Positions 27,770-36,536 of a DNA stretch of 64,000 nucleotides are shown in pieces (positions within the stretch are counted from its first letter, which is position 1; each line of letters opens with the position of its first letter). The notes below the pieces were generated by a model. It was not told the origin of the DNA, searched no databases, and was given only the letters and a program-made list of their open reading frames with translations. Source of the DNA: Bacteroidota bacterium (GTDB lineage Bacteria > Bacteroidota > Bacteroidia > Bacteroidales > Cfx3-03); contig JACAUB010000001.1 in NCBI GenBank assembly GCA_013390605.1, forward strand, positions 3,851,180 to 3,915,179, in the 5' to 3' direction. Both the position numbers and the translations under genes were made by a program.

Positions 27770-29548
27770 TTATTTCACCCTTTCACGCAGTACTTCAACT
27801 AGTTCACCAATACTTCCTTTCGTTTGATTCATAAAAGCTTTATCTGTATAGATTGAAGCACATTGTGCACTCGATTTATTTAAAGCACGCCACTCATCCC
27901 ATAAGGCATCATATTTCTGTATTGCATTGATTACTATTCTGTTATTCATTGTTCCTTTTAATCTAAAGTTTCCATCTTCAATCATTAAAATCCACATCTG
28001 CTCTATTAGTGCAAACTTAATTCTACCATAAATACTCGATACACGGATAGCTTCCAGCGTTATGGAGTCTTTCATCTCCAGTTGGATAGAGAGGGCCTCT
28101 ATCTGTTGCCAAATAGCAACAGCTTCAGTCTTTTCCGCAAGAACCTTTTTACTGATATTTTTATCAATGATACTTTTTACAATTTTGGTATTGCTCTCCG
28201 CAGAGAAAAATTGATCTCTAGCCCACCACACTGAATTGTCGGTAAAACTATTCAATTGTCCTTTTCGAACACCCTCAATACTAAGCAAAGCAATTTGTCT
28301 GAAGATATCAGCATTGTGTCCCGATAAACCTAACCGAATAGAAAACTCATTAAACAATGTCTCTTCCGACTTACTAACATCCATCGCCCAATGCGATACA
28401 ACATAATTATTCAGGTCATTCCAAATCTCATTTTTAAGATAAGGACCTTGCCAACCACCACCATTCGACCAAGTCCACATACCAGCCAATAATCCATTTT
28501 TGAGGATGTCCTTTACACCGCGGGGAGCATCAGGAGCGTTCAGCTTTCCTGTAAACCCATTGGAAAAGCAATTAAGTTCATACTTCGTTTCAGGCCATCC
28601 ATTGATCACACCAGAACCGGTATAGTATGGATGCGATCCTTTGCCATATGCTTCCATCTGAGATTGCGACTCAATAATCTGACGGTGCTTTCCGATTCCG
28701 ATACAAGGATTAAAAGGAGTCATTCGTTGAAAATCGCCCTGCTGATATTTTATGGAGAAGAACAGATTGGGATGAGTTTCAATAGCATTGGTAACAGCAA
28801 GATAATAGCTTGGATTCACATGAAAACGGTTTCCAAAGTCCCAAGTTCTGTAAAACAGTTTCTTATTGCGTTTCACACAGATCTCATCTCTAAGAATATT
28901 GATTAGCAGGATATGGTCTTTAATGCTTTGCTCGTCGTTATTACTAATAGGGCTTGCGCCTCTGTGAAAAGGTGTATCCTGAAGATAGGTCTCGCCAAAA
29001 CGAAGTACAATACCATCCAGTTCAGGAAATCGACTAAAGATTCCATCAATTTGAGCTCTAAGAAGCTTCTGAGTCATCTCGCGTTGAATATCCGGCTTTC
29101 TTGATCTTTCGGATATACCTCCAGGATTATCCTCTTTTGCATCTTTTGCCTCAATTAGTTTTCCATATTTATCCCAAATTGTTTTTGGAAAGACCAGGAA
29201 ATCGGTAAAAGCATATACATCTAATCCAACCTCTTTAAAACCATGTATCTTAATGAGATTATCTTCAGCTTTTTTCTCTATCCATTTTCGTTCATCACTA
29301 CCCTTAGGAATCACATTCTTTTCAAAATTATCATAAGTAATCCCAGTGTTAATATGACAAAATATCACTGTGGCTTTAAACCCTTGCGATTTAAGATAAG
29401 TTGGATTTATATATTTTGTGTCGAAAGGCTTCTCTCCCGGATTATTATGCACCATATTCATGATATAATCCAGAGATTGAGCTTGAAGGCTCCTACAAAA
29501 AAGAAAAATGGAAAACAGGGCTAAGATTGTATGAAATCGATTGTTCAT
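27770..29548 (-). CDS. Secreted GH67-like putative alpha-glucuronidase
   Basis: A 592-residue exported protein (signal peptide about 1-23, ending LQAQS). The central part resembles the TIM barrel of GH67 alpha-glucuronidases: ELDGIVLRFGETY, KKLFYRTWDFGNRFHVNP, FSIKYQQGDFQRMTPFNP and then RQIIESQSQMEAYGKG, reminiscent of the GH67 EFQITQEYLG segment. A helical C-terminal half follows. I have not located the full GH67 acid set, so activity is uncertain, and a related but distinct family is possible. It is the last gene of the polysaccharide locus. If correct it would remove glucuronic acid side groups. Confidence 0.55.
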   Translation of the reverse strand: MNNRFHTILALFSIFLFCRSLQAQSLDYIMNMVHNNPGEKPFDTKYINPTYLKSQGFKATVIFCHINTGITYDNFEKNVIPKGSDERKWIEKKAEDNLIKIHGFKEVGLDVYAFTDFLVFPKTIWDKYGKLIEAKDAKEDNPGGISERSRKPDIQREMTQKLLRAQIDGIFSRFPELDGIVLRFGETYLQDTPFHRGASPISNNDEQSIKDHILLINILRDEICVKRNKKLFYRTWDFGNRFHVNPSYYLAVTNAIETHPNLFFSIKYQQGDFQRMTPFNPCIGIGKHRQIIESQSQMEAYGKGSHPYYTGSGVINGWPETKYELNCFSNGFTGKLNAPDAPRGVKDILKNGLLAGMWTWSNGGGWQGPYLKNEIWNDLNNYVVSHWAMDVSKSEETLFNEFSIRLGLSGHNADIFRQIALLSIEGVRKGQLNSFTDNSVWWARDQFFSAESNTKIVKSIIDKNISKKVLAEKTEAVAIWQQIEALSIQLEMKDSITLEAIRVSSIYGRIKFALIEQMWILMIEDGNFRLKGTMNNRIVINAIQKYDALWDEWRALNKSSAQCASIYTDKAFMNQTKGSIGELVEVLRERVK

Positions 29549-29567
29549 AATATTAAAAGCGACTTAT

Positions 29568-29676
29568 TTTATTGTGTTTTATTACAGCATGAATGACTTA
29601 AGTTGATATCAATTTTAAAGTTGCCTTGATCAGGAATATCAATAAAAACTTCAGCATCATGTATTTTAGGGTCGAT
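29568..29676 (-). pseudogene. Possible C-terminal gene remnant
   Basis: In the gap between the SGNH esterase and the GH67-like gene one frame reads IDPKIHDAEVFIDIPDQGNF followed by KIDINLSHSCCNKTQ and a stop. It looks like protein rather than random AT-rich DNA, but it is only about 35 codons long, has two stops directly before it and no start. It overlaps the last bases of the SGNH gene in another frame. It may be the tail of a lost gene of the locus, or chance. Confidence 0.3.
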
Positions 29677-30886
29677 TTATTAGAAAATGAATAATCCGAC
29701 AAGCATTCCCCTTACTCTTATCGTTTCTATCCTGTGATATTTTTATTCGCAAGATGTGTTTTCTGTTTGGTAATTCATCGGCCAGAACATAATACCATGG
29801 AATATGTAGTCCACTACTCCACTTTGTAAAAAGATCAAGCTTCTTAACAGTACTTTCATCAACTGTGTATTCGATCACCCCGGCATCGGGTCCGGCTGCA
29901 ACACATATTCCGACAGCCTTACCTTTGAATGAGAAGGTGAGTTCAGCCCCCGTTTGCTCAGCAATTAGTGCAGGACAATTGACGTATTGTTTGCGTGTAC
30001 CTGCACTATCTGTTGGTTTCCAGCAATCCACAACTTTCCAGTTTTTAATAATTATAGCTTTCGAAATGTCAACATATAATCCATTTGTATAACTATATTT
30101 ATCAATTTGAGTAGGGAGAGCATGCTTTTCTGGTTTTGCTTTCGCATCAACATTATTCCAACCTCTTTCAAGTAAAGACTTTATGGAACGAAAGTAGATA
30201 TCCTGTCCAAACGGAGAGGGATGCAGATTTTTAAAATCGTCTCTCCAATTAAACTCATGGGCATTGATGCGATCTGTAACCTCCTTCGCAAGGTTGATAG
30301 ATGGAACCTGATAAACTTCGGCAATTTTATTATGATTCACTATTTCGTCAGGAATCTTACCATTGTTGTAATCGGTCATCTTTTCCGGATCAACAAAATA
30401 CATCATCACAATATCTATATAAGGGTTGGCTTTTCGGGCATGCCGAATAATACCTTCCATACCACGAATATAAACAGAGAGGTTATCAGGATCATTCACA
30501 CGGTCGTTCACTGAGGCCTCTTCAAAAAAGAGATCAATATTTCCTTTACTCAGTACATCATTTTCTAGACGAAATGCACCTGGTTTACTGCCAGTAGAGC
30601 TAATACCGGCAGCAATAAATTCGAACTTCGTTTCAGGAAATCTTTGTTCCAGATACTTACAAACCTTTTCGCGCCATCCTACCATCTCTGTGATCGAACC
30701 ACCCATAAATGCAACACGTCCAAACTTCTTTGTGGTAAACTGAATATAACTATTTGTTATACCAGCTCGCATTTCATGATACAAAGCCGGATCAATAAGC
30801 TTCTTTGATCTAGCAGTATCAATTTGCTGACCGACAACACTCGACATAGCAAAAATGAGGAATGATACAAAAATGAATCTTTTCAT
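29666..30886 (-). CDS. Secreted SGNH/GDSL-type esterase
   Basis: A 406-residue exported hydrolase (signal peptide about 1-19, ending VVGQQ). The SGNH blocks are visible: block I as VAFMGGSITEMVGW (Ser nucleophile in GGSIT), block II Gly in AAGISSTGSKPG, block III as EEASVNDRVND, and block V as NLHPSPFGQDIYF with the catalytic His. A C-terminal beta domain (about 260-406) follows. The family deacetylates polysaccharides such as rhamnogalacturonan or xylan. It starts 3 bases after the GH29 stop, so the two are translated together. The role here is likely removal of acetyl groups before or during glycosidase action. Confidence 0.82.
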   Translation of the reverse strand: MKRFIFVSFLIFAMSSVVGQQIDTARSKKLIDPALYHEMRAGITNSYIQFTTKKFGRVAFMGGSITEMVGWREKVCKYLEQRFPETKFEFIAAGISSTGSKPGAFRLENDVLSKGNIDLFFEEASVNDRVNDPDNLSVYIRGMEGIIRHARKANPYIDIVMMYFVDPEKMTDYNNGKIPDEIVNHNKIAEVYQVPSINLAKEVTDRINAHEFNWRDDFKNLHPSPFGQDIYFRSIKSLLERGWNNVDAKAKPEKHALPTQIDKYSYTNGLYVDISKAIIIKNWKVVDCWKPTDSAGTRKQYVNCPALIAEQTGAELTFSFKGKAVGICVAAGPDAGVIEYTVDESTVKKLDLFTKWSSGLHIPWYYVLADELPNRKHILRIKISQDRNDKSKGNACRIIHFLINRP

Positions 30887-30889
30887 TTT

Positions 30890-32896
30890 TTAATGTAACA
30901 ATAATGATTTATCAATGACCGAACGAGTCTTACCGGCAGGTTTCCATTCAAGCGATAAGCCATCCCCACCATTACCCTGGAAGAACTGAATAGAAATTTT
31001 ATGCAGACCAGCAGATAAAGCTAAATCTATACTTTTTTCTTCCATACCATGCTGTCCATCGTTGTCTAATGTCTTTGTATCATCAATAATCAATCTGCTT
31101 CCATCATCCGAAGTAATGAAGAAAGAATAGACATTGTTTTCAGGGATATTGATATACCCATCAAAAACAAACCCATACTCCGAAGGCTTTAATTTTTCAG
31201 TAAGTGCTACATTTTCAATAATGCCCGTTTTCACAGGGACAAGTTTTGAGAAGTCAGGAATCATGTTCCAACTTCCTTCATAATATTTATACTTAAGGCC
31301 TGGTTTCGACTCAAACACCGCCGGCATCGGATCTTGGTGTTTAAATTCGCTGAAAGCGACAGCACTTACCGGTTTCCCATTAACATAAGTCCGTGCTTTA
31401 ATTGCTAAATCCACTTTACTATTCAATAATATTTTCCCTTTTGCCAGCTGGGAATTGATGGTAGGTTCAGTGCCATCAGTGGTAAAATAAACAACCCCAT
31501 TCTGTGTATTAGTGGCTATTTCAATCGTTAATTTATCAATAAAAACGGTACTTTCCGATTTTATTTCAGGTCGAATATTTACGATCGGTTTCCCATTCAC
31601 TTCGATCACTATTACTGTAGCTACATCAGTTTGATTTACACCACTAACATCAATAATCTTATCTGCATCCTTAGATTCAGTTTTCAGAATGGTTTTTGGT
31701 GTTGCAAGTGAATATGCCTTCATAATCTTATTATCCAGTCCTGTAACTACAAGCTTTCCATCAGATGGCCAGTCAAAAACATGTAGGTATAATTTAGTAG
31801 TATTTCCAGATTTCTTCTGTGTTACGCGTCCCCATGTAATTTCACTAAAAGGACTGGCCGAGGTTCCGTAAATAGATTCGCCATTCACTTTCATCCATGC
31901 ACCAACTTCCTTTAGTCTTTCTATAGAAGGTTCCGGAATTAAGCCTTCAGAAGTTGGCCCAACGTTAAGCAGATAGTTTCCACCTTTCGATGCTATATCA
32001 ATCAAGTTTCTGATCAACGTTGAAGTGCTTTTCCAGTTATGATCATTCACACTATAGCCCCAGGTTCCATTCATCGTCATACACGACTCCCAATTTTTTC
32101 CAGGGATACCGGTTGCAGGAATGTGTTGCTCCGGGGTTTCCAGATCCCCATCAACACCACCACCAAGACGGTTGTTGGTAATTAGCTTAGGGTATTTGGC
32201 AAGTATTGGTGCAAATTTAGCAGCCCCTTCTGGTGTCATGTCACAAGGCGTATCCCACCAGATAATCTCTGGATTATAAGCAGAAAGAATCTCTTTTACC
32301 TGAGGCACGGCAACATCGTCCAGGTATTTGTCGAAGCTTCCATTCTGTGCAGTATCCCATTTTCCGCTACACTCGCTCCCCCCCTTATGATTCCAATCCT
32401 GAGCTTGCGAGTAGTATAGCCCAAAGTGCATCCCGTACTTCTTGCATGCATCAGCCAATGCTTTTACAACATCCTTTTTATAGGGCGTAGCATCTACAAT
32501 ATTAAACGGATCAGCTGATTTAAACATTGCAAAACCCTCATGATGTTTAGCTGTTAACACCATGTATTTCATTCCGGCTTCTTTTGCCAACAACACAAAT
32601 TCATCAGCATTAAACTTAGTAGGATTAAATTTAGTCGCTAGCGGTTTATAATCAGCCACCGGTATTTTTAACAAACACTCTATCCATTCTGCACCATCTC
32701 CAACTTTCGTTTTCTGGTCTTTCCAATCACCGGCGGGGACACTGTACAACCCCCAGTGGATAAACATACCGAATTTGGCTTCTTTCCACCAATTCATCTT
32801 TGGATCGTCTGCTTTGCTTTTTTGAGCAGATACGCTAGTCGTTAACTGAAATAGAATCAGTAATACTGCTGAAATAAGAATTAAATGTTTTTTCAT
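30890..32896 (-). CDS. Alpha-L-fucosidase GH29 with PA14 domain
   Basis: A 668-residue exported enzyme (signal peptide about 1-24). The GH29 TIM barrel (about 30-345) has the family start WWKEAKFGMFIHWGLYSVPAG, TAKHHEGFAMF, FGLYYSQAQDW and the nucleophile Asp near residue 212 in EIIWWDTP. A beta domain follows, then a chitobiase-C-terminal-like segment (about 450-525, GVVYFTTDGTEPTINS) and a PA14 domain (about 535-665) with FFITSDDGSRLIIDD and HKISIQFFQGNGG. PA14 often binds carbohydrate. Expected action: release of terminal L-fucose in the periplasm or at the surface. It is followed by the SGNH esterase with a 3-base gap. Confidence 0.93.
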   Translation of the reverse strand: MKKHLILISAVLLILFQLTTSVSAQKSKADDPKMNWWKEAKFGMFIHWGLYSVPAGDWKDQKTKVGDGAEWIECLLKIPVADYKPLATKFNPTKFNADEFVLLAKEAGMKYMVLTAKHHEGFAMFKSADPFNIVDATPYKKDVVKALADACKKYGMHFGLYYSQAQDWNHKGGSECSGKWDTAQNGSFDKYLDDVAVPQVKEILSAYNPEIIWWDTPCDMTPEGAAKFAPILAKYPKLITNNRLGGGVDGDLETPEQHIPATGIPGKNWESCMTMNGTWGYSVNDHNWKSTSTLIRNLIDIASKGGNYLLNVGPTSEGLIPEPSIERLKEVGAWMKVNGESIYGTSASPFSEITWGRVTQKKSGNTTKLYLHVFDWPSDGKLVVTGLDNKIMKAYSLATPKTILKTESKDADKIIDVSGVNQTDVATVIVIEVNGKPIVNIRPEIKSESTVFIDKLTIEIATNTQNGVVYFTTDGTEPTINSQLAKGKILLNSKVDLAIKARTYVNGKPVSAVAFSEFKHQDPMPAVFESKPGLKYKYYEGSWNMIPDFSKLVPVKTGIIENVALTEKLKPSEYGFVFDGYINIPENNVYSFFITSDDGSRLIIDDTKTLDNDGQHGMEEKSIDLALSAGLHKISIQFFQGNGGDGLSLEWKPAGKTRSVIDKSLLLH

Positions 32897-33052
32897 CTGT
32901 TTTGTGGTTTCTTGTCAATTTTAACTTGCATTCACAGCATAACATGATAGGGTTATTCTGCTTTAGTTTGATTCAAAATATTTGATGCGGCTAAAATAAG
33001 ATATATGAAATCATTTATTATCCTGATCACTGGCCTGATTTTCAACTTTTTT

Positions 33053-33256
33053 TAAATTTATATAAGTAAGGTCCTTTTTCAGTCCACTTTACTTCTGTTT
33101 TCAAAATGAACCAGGTCTTCCCATTGTCTTTATTCCCCTGATAAAAAAGATAAGTTCGGTCATCTGTGTCTTTAAACAGATGTTGATGTCCTGATTGCTG
33201 GAATTCAACTCACCATGATCCCCATTTGACAGAAACGGTTTATTTGAGAGTTTTCC
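33053..33256 (-). pseudogene. Decayed C-terminal copy of the propeller glycosidase gene
   Basis: This non-coding stretch repeats the 3' end of the gene at 35516-36523. Shared runs include ccctgataaaaaagataagt and aaacggtttatttgagag. Translated, it gives NKPFLSNGDHGELNSS, then, after a one-base deletion, GHQHLFKDTDDRTYLFYQGN and KDNGKTWFILKTEV, matching the C-terminal 70 residues of the intact protein. Homology ends abruptly near 33256, so the N-terminal three quarters are gone. It marks a lost tandem paralogue. The flanks (32897-33052 and 33257-33415) show nothing recognisable. Confidence 0.85.
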
Positions 33257-33415
33257 TTTTTAAAATTGGTATACACTAACGCTTACATACGAATCTAAAG
33301 AAGAAACTCCATTGTGTAAACAGGTTCCAGTAGAGATTCTTTATAGTTCAGTCACTATTCCCTAAACTGAACATTATTATCTTTTTGAGATGTATTTTAT
33401 TTACAAGATTTCGGA

Positions 33416-35467
33416 TTATTCAACAGCCCTATCACACCAAATTGCATAAGAATAGGTTTTGGAATCTTTTTCAGGCTTGTTATTCGGATCTTTATACCAA
33501 TTTCCAATATTAGCAAATGGCAACATAATTGCGGATTTAATTTTATTGCTTTTAAGTTTAACTGGTATTTCGAATACAGGGCCCAAAATATCTGACCGAT
33601 GGATGTCCACCTCTTTAAAATTTGGATTATCATTTACTATAAATTTCACATCATTCATGACATCCTTGGGACAATCAGGATCCTTTTCATTCCACCAGAT
33701 ATTATCTAATACATAAACTACTGGTCCATGCATGAGTGCATATGGAGGATTGTTGCCCTCGTTCTCTTGATACATTTCCTCACCCCCAGGCAGCCTTTTG
33801 ATAATATTTTTACTATAATGCTCATGTTTCACCCATTGTACAATCATAGGAAATTGAATTTGTATCTTGTCATTATTCTGCCAATTTCGAGTAAGCATTG
33901 CATATGAACCGGGCTTTATATTATCAATCAATTTTCCGTTGACTTTTACTGAAGGTGTTTTACACCAAGCAGGAATACGAAGATTTATTGTGAATGTCTT
34001 CTCCCTTTCAGTATTTACAAGAATTTCCACATCTCCCTTTTCAGGGTAACTTGTATTCTGCATTAATGTCAAAGGAAAGCCCATTGATTTATTAAATTTA
34101 GCTGACGATTGTACATATTGATTGACATAAATCGCATTTTTGCTTGTTGAATAGATGAACGTGGGCAAAAGTGAAATAATGCGATGACCACTTGCGGTAC
34201 AACAATCTGGATTACGAAAGTAACCTTCAGGTTTATAGCCATTGGGAGCCGTGTGATAGCGATTGCAATCACCATCAATTGTCTGTGCTGCAAATACATG
34301 ATTCCATAATAGTTTTTCCATTGCATCTGCGTACTTTGGATCACTTGTAAGTTCAAGCAAAGACTGTGTTACCTGCATCCAAGACATGGTCGCACAAGTC
34401 TCAACCACCCTGCCTGTCAATGGTTTTACATATCCCTGCTCATAATGTTCACCAACACTCACGCCTCCAGTAATATACATCTGTCGTTTGGCCACATCAT
34501 TCCAGACGCCTTTAACTTTATAGAGGTAAGAGGTGTCACCAGTTATTTGATACATTCTTAAAAATCCCAAAAAATTCATCTGGAAAGTATGAGCATGAAC
34601 ATACGGTTGAACTTCATTAATTCCCATTTTATCGGCTGCAACCAAATCCAACTTAGAAAAAGAATTCCAGCCACTCCATTTGTCAATATTTGAGATAACC
34701 CATTTACACCAATTCAGGTATCGTAGATCGCCACTCAACTGATAAAGCCTAAGCATTGGATCTATTAACAAAGTGCCCTCCCAACTATAATGGACACTAT
34801 GGCCGGCAATAGCAGAATGGCCGGCAAGTTTTTTGTTTATATTTTCAGGAAAGCGCAAATCACTGGGCCAGAATTCGGCTTTCCCAGGACCAATATATCT
34901 AAGAAAATAATCACCTAATTTTTTTGCAGCAACCAAACCCCGTTGATCATTCCACTGTTCGTATGCTGTAAGCAAAGCATGCTGTACAAAATAAAGCTCA
35001 TAAGCATCCATCCCTCGCAATGGCTTTTCAGGTGTTCTTATCTCACGAGATGTCGCACCAAGGTATCCTTCCGGTTCCTGTGATGCTATCAATCGATTGA
35101 ATTCTTTGATTGCTATATTTGCGAGTGTGTTGTCTTTACTTTGAGCAGATGATAAAATAGCTGATTCAAGCCATTTACCATGCTGCTCGGCCTTCACCCA
35201 AGTCCAATCTTTATGAGTACGCTCAATTACAAAGTCCATATACTGATCTATTGGAAACGTTTTCAAATAGTTTTCCCTGTTCTTACGAATTCGTTCTCCC
35301 ATAAAACCGCCTATAGAAGTTACATCAGAAATAGGAATTGCATGTTGAACAAGTCCTACTTTTAACCATTTCTTCCCAACTGGAGTATCATTAAAATCTT
35401 TAAAGCCATATATAAAAAAGCTTAAAAAAAGTATGATTCCGGCAAATCCAACATATTTAGTCTTCAT
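33416..35467 (-). CDS. GH127-type (DUF1680) beta-L-arabinofuranosidase-like enzyme
   Basis: A 683-residue exported protein (signal anchor or peptide about 1-22). The (alpha/alpha)6 barrel of the DUF1680/GH127 family is evident: GFMGERIRKNRENYL, ASQEPEGYLGA, YITGGVSVGEHYE, then VVETCATMSWMQVTQSLLEL near residue 357 and NPDCCTASGHRIISLLPTFIY near 420. The Glu and Cys of ETC and the CC pair are the residues that hold zinc in characterised GH127 enzymes. A beta-sandwich C-terminal part contains FTINLRIPAWCKTPSVKVNG. It should cleave beta-L-arabinofuranosyl or a related L-sugar; the family also has members with other specificities. It is 48 bases downstream of the propeller gene. Confidence 0.88.
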   Translation of the reverse strand: MKTKYVGFAGIILFLSFFIYGFKDFNDTPVGKKWLKVGLVQHAIPISDVTSIGGFMGERIRKNRENYLKTFPIDQYMDFVIERTHKDWTWVKAEQHGKWLESAILSSAQSKDNTLANIAIKEFNRLIASQEPEGYLGATSREIRTPEKPLRGMDAYELYFVQHALLTAYEQWNDQRGLVAAKKLGDYFLRYIGPGKAEFWPSDLRFPENINKKLAGHSAIAGHSVHYSWEGTLLIDPMLRLYQLSGDLRYLNWCKWVISNIDKWSGWNSFSKLDLVAADKMGINEVQPYVHAHTFQMNFLGFLRMYQITGDTSYLYKVKGVWNDVAKRQMYITGGVSVGEHYEQGYVKPLTGRVVETCATMSWMQVTQSLLELTSDPKYADAMEKLLWNHVFAAQTIDGDCNRYHTAPNGYKPEGYFRNPDCCTASGHRIISLLPTFIYSTSKNAIYVNQYVQSSAKFNKSMGFPLTLMQNTSYPEKGDVEILVNTEREKTFTINLRIPAWCKTPSVKVNGKLIDNIKPGSYAMLTRNWQNNDKIQIQFPMIVQWVKHEHYSKNIIKRLPGGEEMYQENEGNNPPYALMHGPVVYVLDNIWWNEKDPDCPKDVMNDVKFIVNDNPNFKEVDIHRSDILGPVFEIPVKLKSNKIKSAIMLPFANIGNWYKDPNNKPEKDSKTYSYAIWCDRAVE

Positions 35468-35515
35468 TGTTTATTTAATTATTGCATTTTTAGTTTAACT
35501 TTTCTGCGTTCTCTT

Positions 35516-36523
35516 TTATTTTTTCAAATAGGGACCTTTTTTATTCCATTGCACTTCAATTTTGGAAATAAACCAAGTCTTTCCATTGTCGTTATTTCCC
35601 TGATAAAAAAGATAAGTCCGTCCATCTCTGTCTTTAAACAGATGTGGATGTCCTGATTCGCTGGAATTCCACTCACCAGGATCACCATTTGTCAGAAACG
35701 GTTTATTTGAGAGTTTTTCCCATTTGACGCCATCACTGCTTTTAGCGACTCCAATCTGTTGGGGATTATTATTGTATGCTCCGGCATAGAACATATAAAG
35801 CAAATCACCCTGTTGAACGATTGCAGCAGCTTCGATACAAGCTCCTTCCCATGGGTATTCAGGTTTCAGGATGGGGCTATCTGTAAGCTGTGTCCATTGA
35901 TCACGATTAAAGTTAGTGTTAAGAGGAGCAGAAGCAACACCCTGAATCTGAACTTTATATTCCGGATCACGCGTTGCAAAGAAAAGCAGGTATTTGTCTT
36001 TAAATCTGTATACTTCAGCATCAATGGCACGACCGCAATTCCATGTTCCTGTAGGATGAAAAATAGGGTTGGTCGGATTCCGCTGAAAATGAACTCCATC
36101 TTTAGAAACTGCATTGCAAATAGCATCCTTTGTTCCATTACCATAGGTTTGATAAAAAAGATTGACCTCACCGTTAATAACCAATGCACATGGAGCTGCT
36201 AAACCTTTCTTTTCATAATCGCCTTCAGGTGTGATTTCACCAATCTTTTTCCAGTTATTGAGATCTTTGCTTTCAGCAATGCCAATACCCCAGCCTTGAA
36301 TAGGATTAGATTGATCTTTATAAGGTGGAATTGAGTAATACATCAAGTATCTTCCCTGAAAGTTGATAACATACGGATCTTTTGCAAAAGGGATACCAAT
36401 ACGTGAGGTATCACCAAACATCATATTGAATTGATGAACCTTAATCATTTTTTGTCCTAATGATGTAAGTGTTATTACGACTGAAAATAAGGCAAGCATC
36501 AAAAATCTTCTTCGCATATTCAT
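35516..36523 (-). CDS. Secreted five-bladed beta-propeller glycosidase (GH43/GH117-like)
   Basis: A 335-residue exported protein (signal peptide about 1-23). Five repeated blades are suggested by FAKDPYVINFQGRYLMYYS, LAAPCALVINGEVNLFYQTY, AIDAEVYRFKDKYLLFFATR, CIEAAAIVQQGDLLYMFYAG and SGHPHLFKDRDGRTYLFYQG. KDP in blade 1 and the Glu in AIDAEV and CIEAA fit the catalytic acids of the GH32/43/62/117/130 clan. I cannot choose the exact family. It lies 13 bases after the GH95 gene and surely shares its mRNA. A broken copy of its 3' end lies at 33053-33256. Confidence 0.75.
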   Translation of the reverse strand: MNMRRRFLMLALFSVVITLTSLGQKMIKVHQFNMMFGDTSRIGIPFAKDPYVINFQGRYLMYYSIPPYKDQSNPIQGWGIGIAESKDLNNWKKIGEITPEGDYEKKGLAAPCALVINGEVNLFYQTYGNGTKDAICNAVSKDGVHFQRNPTNPIFHPTGTWNCGRAIDAEVYRFKDKYLLFFATRDPEYKVQIQGVASAPLNTNFNRDQWTQLTDSPILKPEYPWEGACIEAAAIVQQGDLLYMFYAGAYNNNPQQIGVAKSSDGVKWEKLSNKPFLTNGDPGEWNSSESGHPHLFKDRDGRTYLFYQGNNDNGKTWFISKIEVQWNKKGPYLKK

Positions 36524-36536
36524 GTGTTTTTAATCG

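Noticed and set aside
33397..33633. Separate small gene at the end of the GH127 gene
   Set aside because: It is an alternative frame within and just past the GH127 C-terminus, without its own features.
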